Positions 37,162 to 50,875 of a DNA stretch of 64,000 bases are shown here, piece after piece. Source of the DNA: Phallus indusiatus. Lineage: Eukaryota > Basidiomycota > Agaricomycetes > Phallales > Phallaceae. The stretch covers positions 124,001-188,000 of the forward strand of contig JAQFWX010000027.1 in NCBI GenBank assembly GCA_027605045.1, in the 5' to 3' direction. The stretch's first letter is position 1, and each line of letters begins with the position of its first letter. The notes beneath the pieces were generated by a model. The model did not search any database. It was not told where the DNA came from and saw only the letters and a program-made list of their open reading frames with translations. The position numbers and the translations under genes are program-made.

Positions 37162-40100
37162 ATGTCGCATAACTTTGTGGCAGCGAAATTATCACCGAAC
37201 CTACCTAAAGAGTTAAGACACGGTCAAAGCGTCGCTCAGTCGTTAATCACCACACCTTTCCTAGCTCTTCATGTCTCGGAGGATCCAGATCCGGACCCGT
37301 TCATTGTGGGCCCAAAAGAACCCAATCTTTTCATTATTTCATCCGACAAACCAGACATTCCGAATTGCGAGTATCTAACTCTGAATGATCCTAATGACGA
37401 CCGATCACTGACCGTCGTACCACCTCTCCCATTTCAACACCGATTGTATCTACTTGTTACACCTCGCATATGGTGCAAATTCGTGGATTCAGCAGCGTTT
37501 GAACGTCTGGTAGAAGTAGAGCTATATCAGCTGAGCCCGTTAAGCTTCGGAAGATTCAGAAAGGCAGTTGAGAAAGCGGGCCCTTCCATTCCAGGAGTTC
37601 GTGAGACAGCAAACGGGGAAGAGCCTCCGCCAAAATGGGACACTTGGTGTGTTTGTTCCCGCAGGGAAAGTCCAGGAATGCTCATGGTGCGGAAGTATGT
37701 CCCTTTGGAGTTCTATTTGGTTCCTTTCAAGGTTCTTCAAGAAAATCTTGCCACCAATGTGTTCAAGCAAATAGCTCTGTATCGTCAGTGAGTTCATTTA
37801 TAAAACCTTGACTTCAATTGACTTCTCACAATGTGCTCGTTCCAGGCTATATTTAGACTACACCTGGCAGGGATGTCAGGCCACCATAAACTACATGGAA
37901 TCAATGAAAAAGGTGAATAAAAAAAATCCATAATTCAGCCGAGTTCTGACTTGGAGGTTGAGAACATTCCCCTTTTAGGACGTGCTAACCGAATACTCCG
38001 ATTACCCTCGTTGAATTTGACCCCAGATCAGGCTCTTGACATATCGACAAACACCACCAGCCCTGCCGCAGCCCATCTAAAAACCTTACCTTTACCTATT
38101 GACGGAGATCCTAACGAGACGTATGATGATGACTGGGACGAGGCTGGCGCCGTCGATCCCTGTTTGACGAAAGCTGAGGTTGTTCCTGCTGCCAAAGCTG
38201 GAGCAATGAAAGTCATTGCATTGGACTGTAATGCTATTATCGTGCGTACCTTGGCTTATGAAGACCCGTTTCCAAACTGTCATTGATATTCGCAATATTC
38301 ATATAGGACTGTGATAGGATTTTGTCAAGTGCTTTAGCGGATCTCTTTCCGTCCCCTGTTCACCAATTTGCAGTTAGTGATGGGTTGGGTTTGGTCTGGT
38401 CTGGTCTGGTTCGAAACTGGTTTGGACTTTGGAGCTCATCGTGGTTTCGGTTCAGTTTGATCCCAGTTCAGTCCGAAACCAGTTCGAAACCGGTTCGAAA
38501 CCGGTTCGAAACCGGTTTGACGGTGGTTTAGAAAGAGGAAGGAAATGTAGCACTTGTTGGGCGCTAATGCTTAGTAATCGCGATGAGTAATGTCCGGCAC
38601 AAGTCCGGCATGCTCCTCCGTCTACCATATGGGGCCGTAGACAAATTCCCAGTCACTGAAAAGCCTGGAAACGACAACATGAAAGGAGCTGTGAGCAAAA
38701 CAATCTTCAAGGCATAGCTTTGGGACTGATTTTTACGTCACAAATAGTGAATAATCCTTGGCTTTAGTGACCTAGTCAGACCGGTTTGAAACCGGTTTGG
38801 AACCGGTTCCAGACTGGTCTGTGATTCTCGAGGATCGCAGTTTGGGTTCGGTTCCCAAACCGGTTTCAAACCGGACCAAACCCAGACCAAACCGGTTTTC
38901 GCGGTTTCAAACCGAACCCAACCCATCACTATTTGCAGTAGAGGAATTATTATATTTATACGTGGAGAATGAAACGATCTTGAAAACCGAATGTCCAGAG
39001 TCTAATTCTCACTTTCCGGTTGTTCAGAAGATCGCGCGTTATCTGAATACGGTGGGATCCCAATCATGTGTTCAGGACGCATTCAAACGTTCCGATGAAA
39101 TGACACTCTATGACGATGCTTTCTCTTCCATCGCGTCTTTGACTGAAGCCGGATATTCCGTCATAGCCTTACCTTTGGACAATTTTCCATTCCGGGATAT
39201 GGTTTCCCAAATATCGGGTTTATCGCTAGCATTCTATGACGCCGTGAAAGATAAAGGGACTCAGACGGATCCTTCCGTGTGGAATGAGCTGCTTGACTTC
39301 TGCAAAGCAAATTCAAACTTTTCTGAAATCTCTCCCAGTGAAATTCTAGTGGTAACGCCTAATGTTTGTTCTGTGGCAGAACCAGCAACTTTGGAAGGAT
39401 TTCCTACAGCGTTTATCCGACGAAAAGGTAGTCGATATCCATGTGTCAGCGTTCCTACGTTTTCTCCTACCTACCAAGTGACTGCGATGGATCAGATACT
39501 ACCTATTATGGTTGACCCTAGCTCCGTGACCCCCGCGAAAAAGCCGCAGAACCCCCTTTATCCTCCGTTTAGGATCCTCAACTGTTACCAGATTACATGT
39601 ATGGTCGGTGCAGGTTCTTATTGTATGGTATCTCGTGTTTTTTTTATCTGGATATGCGCTTTACATTGGTGTTCTTTGTTTTGATAGGGTCCGTATGGGG
39701 TGGGGTTCAGCTTGTTACTGGAGACTACGTGGCTATCAAGTTTGAAGGGATCAGGGAGGGGAAACCATCATTATTAGCATACGAGGCGGCGGTTTATGCT
39801 CAACTTGAAGGTGTCAAAGGACTTGTGAGGATTCGATGGGCAGGCGTCGACCACAATGTCCGTGTTCTCGTCATGGACAGGCTCGGGCCGAATCTCGAAC
39901 GTCTACGTAGGTTTTGTCGAAATAGATTATCTTTGAAGACTGTTCTCATGCTCGGAGAGCAAATGGTAAAATATCTTAATTTTTCCCCCTTGACAATGAT
40001 CAAACTAATGAAAAACTCTCAGCTTGCGACTATCGAGGAAGTTCATGCTCGCGGAATAATTGTTCGCGATATTAAACCTCAAAATTTCGCTCTAGCACCG

Positions 40101-40715
40101 TTTGGGGAATACAAGCGTTTGTATTTGATGGACATGGGTTTCGCCAAACTCTTTTTGGATCCGGCGACGGGTGAACACACACCGTTCCGGGATGGAAGAA
40201 CAGGCCTTGGCACACCCGTCTTTGCAAGCCATAATGGTCCTTTTGGTTTGGGTTCGTTTTTTCAAATGATCTCGTCCTAATATACTCTGTATAATTTTGG
40301 TTTTTGCATAAAAGAGGTGAGTCGACGGGACGACGTTGAATCAATCGGTTTCTCCCTTCTTTACCTCCTTCACGGTCGACTTCCGTGGCAAGGTATATAG
40401 GCGCCGGATGTACCTTCTAAACTTAAAGAGTTCGGAAACATGAAACGCGGTAAGCCTTTGACGGATTTACTGGCTCAATCGCCTTCTTGTTTCACTGGGT
40501 TTTTTGAACACGGTCGGTCCCTCGGGTTTGAAGAGAAACCGTATTATGAATATCTGAGAGATCTTTTACGCGAGGAGATGAAGGGACGTGGATGGGAGTA
40601 CGATTGGGAGTACGACTGGTGGATTTGTGGAGAACGAGGCACACTTTTTCAGGATGAGTACAAGCTCGAGGAGCGATTCATAGAACCTGTGCGGCCCTGT
40701 CATATGACTTTGTGA
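37162..40715 (+). pseudogene. HAD-like / CK1-like kinase fusion, probably disrupted
   Basis: Exons read as 37162-37787, 37846-37912, 37939-38241, 38307-38374, (MITE), 38940-39622, 39688-39965, 40023-40245, 40315-40715. About 250 unrecognised residues come first. Then MKVIALDCNAII..DCDRIL opens a HAD-like module in the place of the nucleophile motif, running to about 39500. A CK1-type kinase follows: glycine loop GAGSYWSVWGG, GDYVAIKFE with the ATP Lys, IIVRDIKPQNF instead of HRD, LYLMDMGFAK instead of DFG, GLGTPVFAS, and [17 protein letters not shown]. Two defects are visible: a 557-bp transposon inside the HAD exon, and an in-frame TAG (40398-40400) after LPWQGI, while the same frame stays open and kinase-like to the TGA at 40713-40715. 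Degenerate HRD and DFG suggest a pseudokinase even before the stop. I do not know the family's role. Confidence 0.75.
38375..38931. mobile_element. hAT-type MITE inserted in an exon
   Basis: The 557-bp element has 17-bp perfect terminal inverted repeats (TAGTGATGGGTTGGGTT) and is flanked by 8-bp direct repeats TTTGCAGT at 38367-38374 and 38932-38939. An 8-bp target duplication and TAGTG ends are characteristic of the hAT superfamily. Subterminal regions are packed with copies of GAAACCGGTTTCAAACCGG-like palindromic units. The middle (about 38540-38760) is unique and codes for no transposase, so the copy is non-autonomous. Removing the element plus one duplicate rejoins the host frame as H-Q-F-A-V-E-E-L, which shows it landed inside coding sequence. 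Possible splicing out is discussed in the findings. Confidence 0.88.
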
Positions 40716-41470
40716 CAAGGAGCAGGTCGATCTTGTTTGTGAATACACCTGTTGCAGCTCACCTCTCTTATCAACAAGACAATTTAGGTCCTCAATGACC
40801 CTTCGCTGATGTCAAGTTTGGACGGGAGATGTGGATAGTCCGTCACCTGAAGTACCCTCAAGCATGGTGTCACCTGGACATAACTTACTGTATAACGCGT
40901 AGCCTCCTTCACAAGCCCGGTAAGGAATGAATGCAATGATGAAAATGCATAATATGGTCAGGGTGGTTATTACGGAACTATTACATGTATTTTAACGGTA
41001 AAATCTACTCCTTGAATGAACCGGAATTAGATTAATAATATTTAATATTATCAACAAGAAGAATTGAGTGTTTGAATTTAAATTATAGTAAGCCTCTAAA
41101 CGCGTCATCTTCCAACCGGATAATGTTCGGAGAAAAAAAGAGTCAGGGAGCCAGAGTGTCGATGCTTCTCTCGCGACGTACAAGTAATTAAAATGATTTC
41201 CTGGTTGCAAATAAAATATATGGACAGCAAGTGGGAGTTTTTTCCGGGAATAAGATTGTCAGATGCCTCAGGGTCATCACTGATTTCATTATAGTTTGTG
41301 AATCAAGTCTCGAAGCAGCTGCGCATGCGTAGCGTTTACTTCACACATTCAGACAGAACTTGATAATTGAACATCTATAGATATTTTCCGGAAAGCTTTA
41401 CATTCATATACTGTACATACGATATGACATGTGCAGATCCAAAGAGAAATTTGAAATAAACGGAAGGAAT
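40716..41470. other. Convergent spacer
   Basis: About 750 bp between the kinase fusion stop and the CmcJ-like stop. No gene seen; it should hold both 3' ends. Confidence 0.5.
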
Positions 41471-42502
41471 CTATGCAACTTCGGGAATCTCGTTTGGAAG
41501 ATCGTCGTAGCTATGATGTGATACAATGAGTTATTGGACACCTTGAGATTGAAAAGAACTTACAAGACAAGCGCCCTTAGTTCAATGCTTTCACGGAGTG
41601 GAGCGTCTTTCGGGGTAGTTGGATCCACGAAAGCAGTATGAGGTGTTAAAATCGCAGTTTTCCCATCCATGCGCGAGTCAAAGCTACGGGAAAAAAAATC
41701 AGCAAATTGAAAGAAAAGAGAAAATAAACATGCCATTTGATCAATACAATCTCGTCCGTCTCCATACCACGTTGGTACTTCCATTTATGTCTCGAGCTAT
41801 ACTTGACACTAAACGTCTCGCCCACCCGAGTAGCAAAATTGATCGTAGTCGGGGTCAAATCAGTCTCCCAGTCAATCGTCCTGTAATCGCACAAAGCGAG
41901 TGGGTAATCTATTGCAATGTGGTTGATGGGTCTCCAAAAGTTGATGATCTGGAAGCGATGTTGGAGAAGATCTGAGGCGACGTCTGAAGGAGTGTGCATG
42001 TGCACTCTGCGTGTGGCTGATTCGGTGGTTTGGTCGACATGGACTCTTGGAACGGGACCGCGTGTTTGTTCAGAGACTTCAAGTACACCTGGTCGGTTTC
42101 TCCGGATAGCTGAGAGAGATAAAAAGAAACATGAGCATGAGGTAGATTTGCTTCAGTACGTCACGTACTATGGTCAAACAAAACGACTCTCCTAGCACCG
42201 GTGACTTTCTTAATAACCGCAGCGCTCTCTTTATAATAAGCATCTTTAATAGCCGCATCATCTTCGAAATTGGTGAACCCCGATGGACATTTCATGAATC
42301 TGAATCCAGAAGAATCAAGATCGTATTCATCCTCGTGTCCTCTGATGTTCTCGATGTCCACTGTGCGCACGTCCAATGTGAAATTTGAATCTCGTTCTCC
42401 CGTTTTTGGGTTAAAATCCACGTTGAACCATGGTTTGGAGCCGTCGAAAGGCGGTGAGAAATAATAAAGCACTGCTGGGACGGCCGTGTCTGTGGTTGAC
42501 AT
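41471..42502 (-). CDS. CmcJ/AsaB-like hydroxylase/desaturase
   Basis: Four exons on the minus strand: 42169-42502, 41734-42109, 41564-41683, 41471-41510; 289 residues. Motifs: RVHVDQTTES (His-x-Asp near 135-137), INFWRPI, CDYRTID, IKCFDS and TPHTAF (a further His). They match the family of CmcJ (cephamycin 7-methoxylation partner) and AsaB-type fungal hydroxylase/desaturases, which act in secondary metabolism; the His-x-Asp...His set suggests a mononuclear iron site, which is inference. No signal peptide, so cytosolic. The second intron appears to start with GC (AAATG|GCATGT), because only that donor yields the conserved IKCFDS. The GMC oxidoreductase follows 660 bp upstream on the same strand. 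Substrate unknown. Confidence 0.85.
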
Positions 42503-43163
42503 CTTTGTCTATGTCTAGGACAGTTGAGAAGAATGAGGAAAGAGGAAGAAGAGAAAAAAGCAAGGCTGGGAAACTTGGCCCTCTGAAAAGAGGGGCTTTG
42601 TTTGTCTTTTTATCTAAATATATGGAGAAACATTTGGACTTATGACCTATAAGACTGAACAGATGACAAAGACTGGAATGTGACGGTGTGTGAAGGAGAT
42701 ATAGTAAAATGACGTGATCAACAGCCGCCGCCGTGGCCCTGTCTTATCAGCCGACCGATATACAATCGGAGATTCTCGCCAATCCACGCGCACAAAGCAC
42801 ACGACTGTAAATATGTATATGAATGAAATGTATGGATGAATGTATGTATGTAAAAATACTTGAGCTTGAAGTTTGAAGAACTCGAGGCCACAAGCTGATT
42901 ATATGAAAACGTGGTCTTTCTCCCATTGAATAGGATCCACGTCCCATTGAAAAACGTATCCGTCGGATTTTATATCGGCTCCGTAGTCCGCACGTTTTTG
43001 GGGTAAAAAAAAAATGTCCTATTAGATCAACGAAGAAAGTACTAGTTGGGGGGTATGCATTATACTATTCAAAAATGACAGTGCTTGGAATGTCCACGAT
43101 CAAAAACACAGCAGCAAAGAGAGAGGGGGTAGTTATGTAATAGTCCAACGAAAAGAACGTCAA
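42503..43163. other. Intergenic
   Basis: About 660 bp between the GMC stop and the CmcJ-like start, both on the minus strand. It must contain the CmcJ promoter. No gene seen. Confidence 0.5.
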
Positions 43164-46041
<2,878 letters not shown>

Positions 46042-46658
46042 TCAGCAGATAGACTCTAGTTGGAGGAACGAGGTGGAAGGAAAGAAGAGAAAGAAAGAGA
46101 GAAAAAAATGTGCCTTTGTTGACGTATCAAAATATTCATATCCAGGGACCACCCACCCGCCCTTTTTGTAGCTTGCTTGATCCCTCATATCGGAAATTTG
46201 CCGGGACAGAGAGAAGCATGTGGCCATGGTTCCACTTTAGCTGGGGGCTTCGGCCGGGACACGAATACGTTTAGAGCTTGGCCAAAATCGGACCACGAAA
46301 TGAATTTTTTTGTGACGATGACGACAAGATCATGGAATGCACATATTGAAACCGATAGGCAAATGCTGACTTTGAGATAGTTCTGTGAGTTAGGCAAATA
46401 AGAAAATTGCAGGACGATTGTCGGCGAGATTTGGCAGGATTTGACTCGTGGATCACGGTAGCGGGATGGAAATCAGCTCGTCGTTCGTAACGGATCGGAT
46501 TGTCCCGGTCTTTTAGCGCTCAAAAAAAAATGTCATTTTGCAATGGATGAAAGATCTTCCAAAATAATCACACTCGTGTTTTAAACAAAGCGGTATAATT
46601 TATAAAAGCAAGTTAAGGTACATAATAAGATCGTTTTTTAAGGATCGTTTTATAAAGA
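46042..46658. other. Intergenic
   Basis: About 620 bp: GMC promoter and the 3' region of the calpain gene. No gene seen. Confidence 0.5.
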
Positions 46659-49600
46659 TCATTTTTTCTTCCAGCTGATGATTTTGCCGTGTCTTAATTG
46701 TCCGCTGATATTGACTTTGACATGGCGTTTGGTGTACACACGAAGCCCCAGAAGGAGAGTGTTATCCTCGCCTGGAATAACCTATAAGTAAATTATAAGC
46801 AATCAATAAAAGCTTGAACATGATGAGCAGAAAACATTATCATACCGTTTCGCGAAGGTCTTCCGCGTCTGCAGGATGTTCTATCCGAAGCATGGCATGC
46901 TCGCTGGGATGTGCACCCGATGAATGACAAGCATCACATAGATCATAATCGTCGCAAACAAGGCATTTCCATCTGACACCAGTAATTGGGTCAATCCTGC
47001 ATCCGTCGCAAGTAATCCTGTCGTGAGACATCAACACCGCTGTGTCCAACAAGAATCAATAATCTGGGGGCTATAAAATCAGATGAAAGAAGCAACTTAC
47101 AATCACGTGTTTCAATCCTCAACATCCGATGTCTTATCGAATGATCCTTGGTAGCACATCCCGCAGAACGACAATCCGTACACAAGTCGTACATGTTACA
47201 TACCAAGCACTTCCATCGGACACCAACGATCGGGTGAATATCACAACTGTCGCAGCTGAAACCAACATGAACGTCCGGACGAGATGGATCAACCATGTGC
47301 GCGATTGTAGGTGTTTTGATGATCTCTCCTCTGACCGTCAGACGTTCCTCCCTCGTGTCTATGACGACTTCTTCAGGACCGTTCACTTTGATGGATGCTG
47401 ATTCTGATTCTGATTCTGATGCTGACGGTAGTTCTGGTACTGAAACTGGTTCGAGCCCTTTATCTGCTGTTTCCATTACCGGTGTTGCGGGCTCGATTGA
47501 TATGGGGATATCCAGCGTGGCTTCCGTGGGTCCCGGTACAGTGATGGCATCGGGAATGTCGTTGGTCAATGTGGAACCATTCTCCTTTTCTTTTGTCGTC
47601 TCGTCTGAAGTTGGAGGTACGGTCTTTTCCTTTTCTTCTTCTTTTCCTTCGTCAGTTGTCCCCGTTTTCTCTTCATCCACGGTATCGGCTTTTTTCTCGT
47701 CGTTGGTATCAACGGACTCGACCTTCTTCTCAACCTCTTCACCACCCTGGCCCACAGCTGCTGTTGTCGCTGTGATAGTGGTGATGGTGGTGGTGCTTGT
47801 CGTGCTCGTAGTGGTTAGCACCGAAACTGTCTGAGGAACAGATTCTTCTGCCGGCGCCTCTTCTTTTTCTTCTTTCTCTACGATGCCATTCTTCTGATGT
47901 GTGCCAGTGTTAATACCAATTGCGTTACTCAACACTTGTTGTTGATCTGGAGAGGTGGGTGATTTAGGACTTGACGACGACGTGTCGACCGAATCTCGTC
48001 GAACCGAAGGTTGCGGGAAGAATTTTTCTCTCAAGGTTTGTCGTTCAAGAGCAGCTTCCTCGAAAGTTATTTTCTCCAGCTCCATGAGATCTTTACCGGC
48101 AAATGCCTCGGGAGGTACAACGATTTGTTCTCTCCAAGCTCTGTTGCCCATTGTCTGAGGAGGCGAGAAAAGAGGAGAAAAAAAATCTCACCTTTGGTCA
48201 AAGTTGGCCGCCATGGACATGCTTCTGGCAGCTTCGGACCAGACGCGCGAGAGTTTCCTAGCGTCCCAATTAGGTTGATTCTGTGGTATAAAGTCCTGTA
48301 AAAATTGGAAAGGAAACGTTATAACCGGCTGATTCCGTTTTTTTAAGTAGAATTTACCTTTGTCCGATGAACATTACGATCAAGTCGCACCTACAGAATT
48401 ATTTCAGTAAGAGAGTACAACAAGACACTCGGGGGAATGAACTGACATGAAGGACGTAGTCTCCGGCTTCTAGATTGTCGGTGAACAGATTGACGGTACG
48501 TGTCCACAATATGGAATATTCAGAACGGCCTATCACCTTCTCTTCTCCTTTTTTGTAAAGCACAAAATCGAATGTCCAGAGAGAATATCCTGAAAGTTCG
48601 TCCCAGTATCGTTCATCGGCTTGTGAGAGGACGATGATGGATGAGGTATCTTGTTCAATAGAGAACGTGACTGAATGGGGATTTTGGTCAATGAACAAAG
48701 AAAGAGATGCGATAGCAATACAATCTGCCCACTTACACGAAACATCACCATACTGCCACGCAGCAGGAAAGGCTCTCGCAGTGACGTTGAGCCAATGAGA
48801 CGACATAACCCAAGAATCATCGAAAAGCTGGGTTCGTTCCACGGCATACCACGTTCTCAAAAAGTCCTCGTATTCCATGATAAATGCCCCATCGTCACCA
48901 AACTGGTGGTCTAGAGCGTCCAGTGCGCCGAGCCATTGCTTTGTCCACTCTTTGCTTCCGTCGCTCCATCGTCCGGTCCACTCGCTTTTACCCCAGGGGT
49001 TTCTCAGCTTTAGGAAACGCTTGCCGTTGTACTCTGTTGCCTTTAGGATACTGTACGCGTGCGAACTGAAGAGACCTAGATGACGACGGAGATATCAGAA
49101 ATATCACATGTGTTAATTAGAATTGCCTTTTTTCTTTAACAAATCAAAGACAGTTAAGAATCTTACCATTAGTGGTAGTATTGTCGGTTGCAGCTCCTTT
49201 CCCCGCTAACGAATCGAGATAACAACCGAATAACCGATCTTTTGTAGCACGCATCAAATCATTGTGCCAAAATTCGTCGGTATCAAGAATATCCTGACGC
49301 CGCCCACATGAGCTTTGTGTGATAAGCGCATAAAAATTATGATACGCGTACGTTGGTGAACAACACTTGAGAAACACCCCTTTGAATGAAATAAAAAGGC
49401 AAAACTTTAGTACGATGAATATAAAGAGGGTGAAGATCACACGCGTATCGCCCGCATCACGTATGCGGGTTTTACTTGTGGGATACTAATATTGTTTTTT
49501 TACTCACCCCGTCAAGTCTTCCAACGCTTGGAATGCAAAACCGCCGTTCAGAGCGGCATAATCTCCATGAAGTTTGGCGAATGCCTTTTCAATGAGCGGT

Positions 49601-50875
49601 CTATTGAGAAAAAGAAGAAGAAGAAGAAGAAGAAGCAGTATCAGCACGAAAAGTTATGTAGTTTGTCTCTCATCAGCGGGTAAATGACTTACACCCAAGT
49701 TTCGTTCTCCTGACTGGATTTGGCAAAATACAAGGTTTTGCTACCTCTTCTCGCGACTTTTTCGTAGAGATCTTTTTCTTTGTGATACAGATTTTGACTC
49801 TTGAATAATAAAGATAAAAGAATTCAGAAAGAAAAAAAAACAATTGGCAATCGGACAAACCTCGGAGCTTAGGGTTTCGTACTTCGGAACTGAGGTGCAT
49901 AGCTGGCTGAAGAAGGATAATACATTTTCAGTCTAAAGGAAGAGTGTAGACGGAAAAAAAGAACCAAACGTACTCATCGATGATAACATCTACCCACTCG
50001 CCATCGCGACAGAAGATAAACCCATAAATACCAACCTGAAGAAGGCGATCTATTTGAGTACTAAAGAATCTCTTGATAAGCAAGGGTTTAATTCAAAACC
50101 TTTTCGTCCTTCTATACGAATAATCAGAAAAGAAGGATACGAGGAAGAACATTTTAACGGGGCGTTTTTTTTTTCTTACAGCAACACAAATTTTGTCTAT
50201 CAAGCCGGGCAACGAAGATAAGGTTGCCACGGCACACAAGAACCAACAGTCACCTAAAGTTCCTTGTACGATATCGCTGGAGTCGGCGCCGTCAACTGTG
50301 AATTGTGGCTTTTCGAAGATTTGCGAGACCCGTAATACATCTGCCGGTTTGAATTTCTCCGCGGGTGATCTAATTTTGGTTTTTAATTTTTTTTTCACAG
50401 AACACGCCAGCCCGAATTCAGCTTATGTGATAAAAGGTATCTCAAGCCAAGTGGATGACGTACGTGGAAAGTGAGTGAAGGCACTGCTCAAGATCTTTTC
50501 CTAAGTCGAATTCCAGATCTCTGTTTTATCATATTCAAAAAAAAAAAAACGAGGTTCAATTTTAATCTGAGAGAATCCGACAATACATGGGAGCTGAGAC
50601 ACTTACCGAAACTTCCGGTTTCTACTTCGACATTCAGCAGCCAATTCATCAACCTTGTTTCTACATCTCGTAATAGCTTTCTTCAATTCATCCGTGACTA
50701 ATAATCCCGCGCGAGATGGCTCTTGTGAGTATAAATGGGCCTCGTGCTCTGCTGGCACCGGTCTGAGCCTAGATTCAGTTGGCACTGGTGCACCTTCGGT
50801 CCGAGTTGGTGTGCTAGGCCCCGTATTACCGGGCCTCAACTGCTGTAATAATTCAAGGTGTGCAAAGCGGGACAT
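46659..50875 (-). CDS. Calpain-type cysteine protease with two ZZ zinc fingers
   Basis: Many exons on the minus strand, ATG at 50875, stop ending at 46659. After about 90 residues with Pro-rich and helical stretches comes the CysPc domain: IFEKPQFTVDGADSSDIV, then QGTLGDCWFLCAVATL (catalytic Cys), GLFSSHAYSILKA (catalytic His) and KLRNPWGKSEW (catalytic Asn), followed by a C2-like region (about 48400-48900). An acidic, Thr/Ser/Glu-rich linker of about 200 residues (47300-47900) leads to two ZZ-type fingers: GFSCDSCDIHPIVGVRWKC and ITCDGCRIDPITGVRWKC, each with a second CxxC and His pair. A short basic C terminus ends ISWKKK. The triad is complete, so an active intracellular calcium-type protease is expected; the ZZ pair likely binds protein partners. 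An intron near 49612-49635 carries (AAG)n. Confidence 0.88.
49612..49635. repeat. (AAG)n microsatellite in a calpain intron
   Basis: Eight tandem AAG units read directly, between the exons that encode EKAFAKLHGDY and the segment upstream of it. Confidence 0.75.

Noticed and set aside
38797..39684. Open frame of 295 codons starting inside the MITE
   Set aside because: Its first part is translated transposon sequence; only the part after 38939 is host coding sequence in the kinase fusion.
39966..40022. Missing HRD taken as a splicing error
   Set aside because: The intron boundaries on both sides are clean and the reading IIVRDIKPQNF is continuous, so the change is in the coding sequence.
47295..47834. 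179-codon plus-strand frame
   Set aside because: Antisense to the Thr/Glu-rich linker of the calpain gene; its Ser/Val-rich text is the complement of that repeat.
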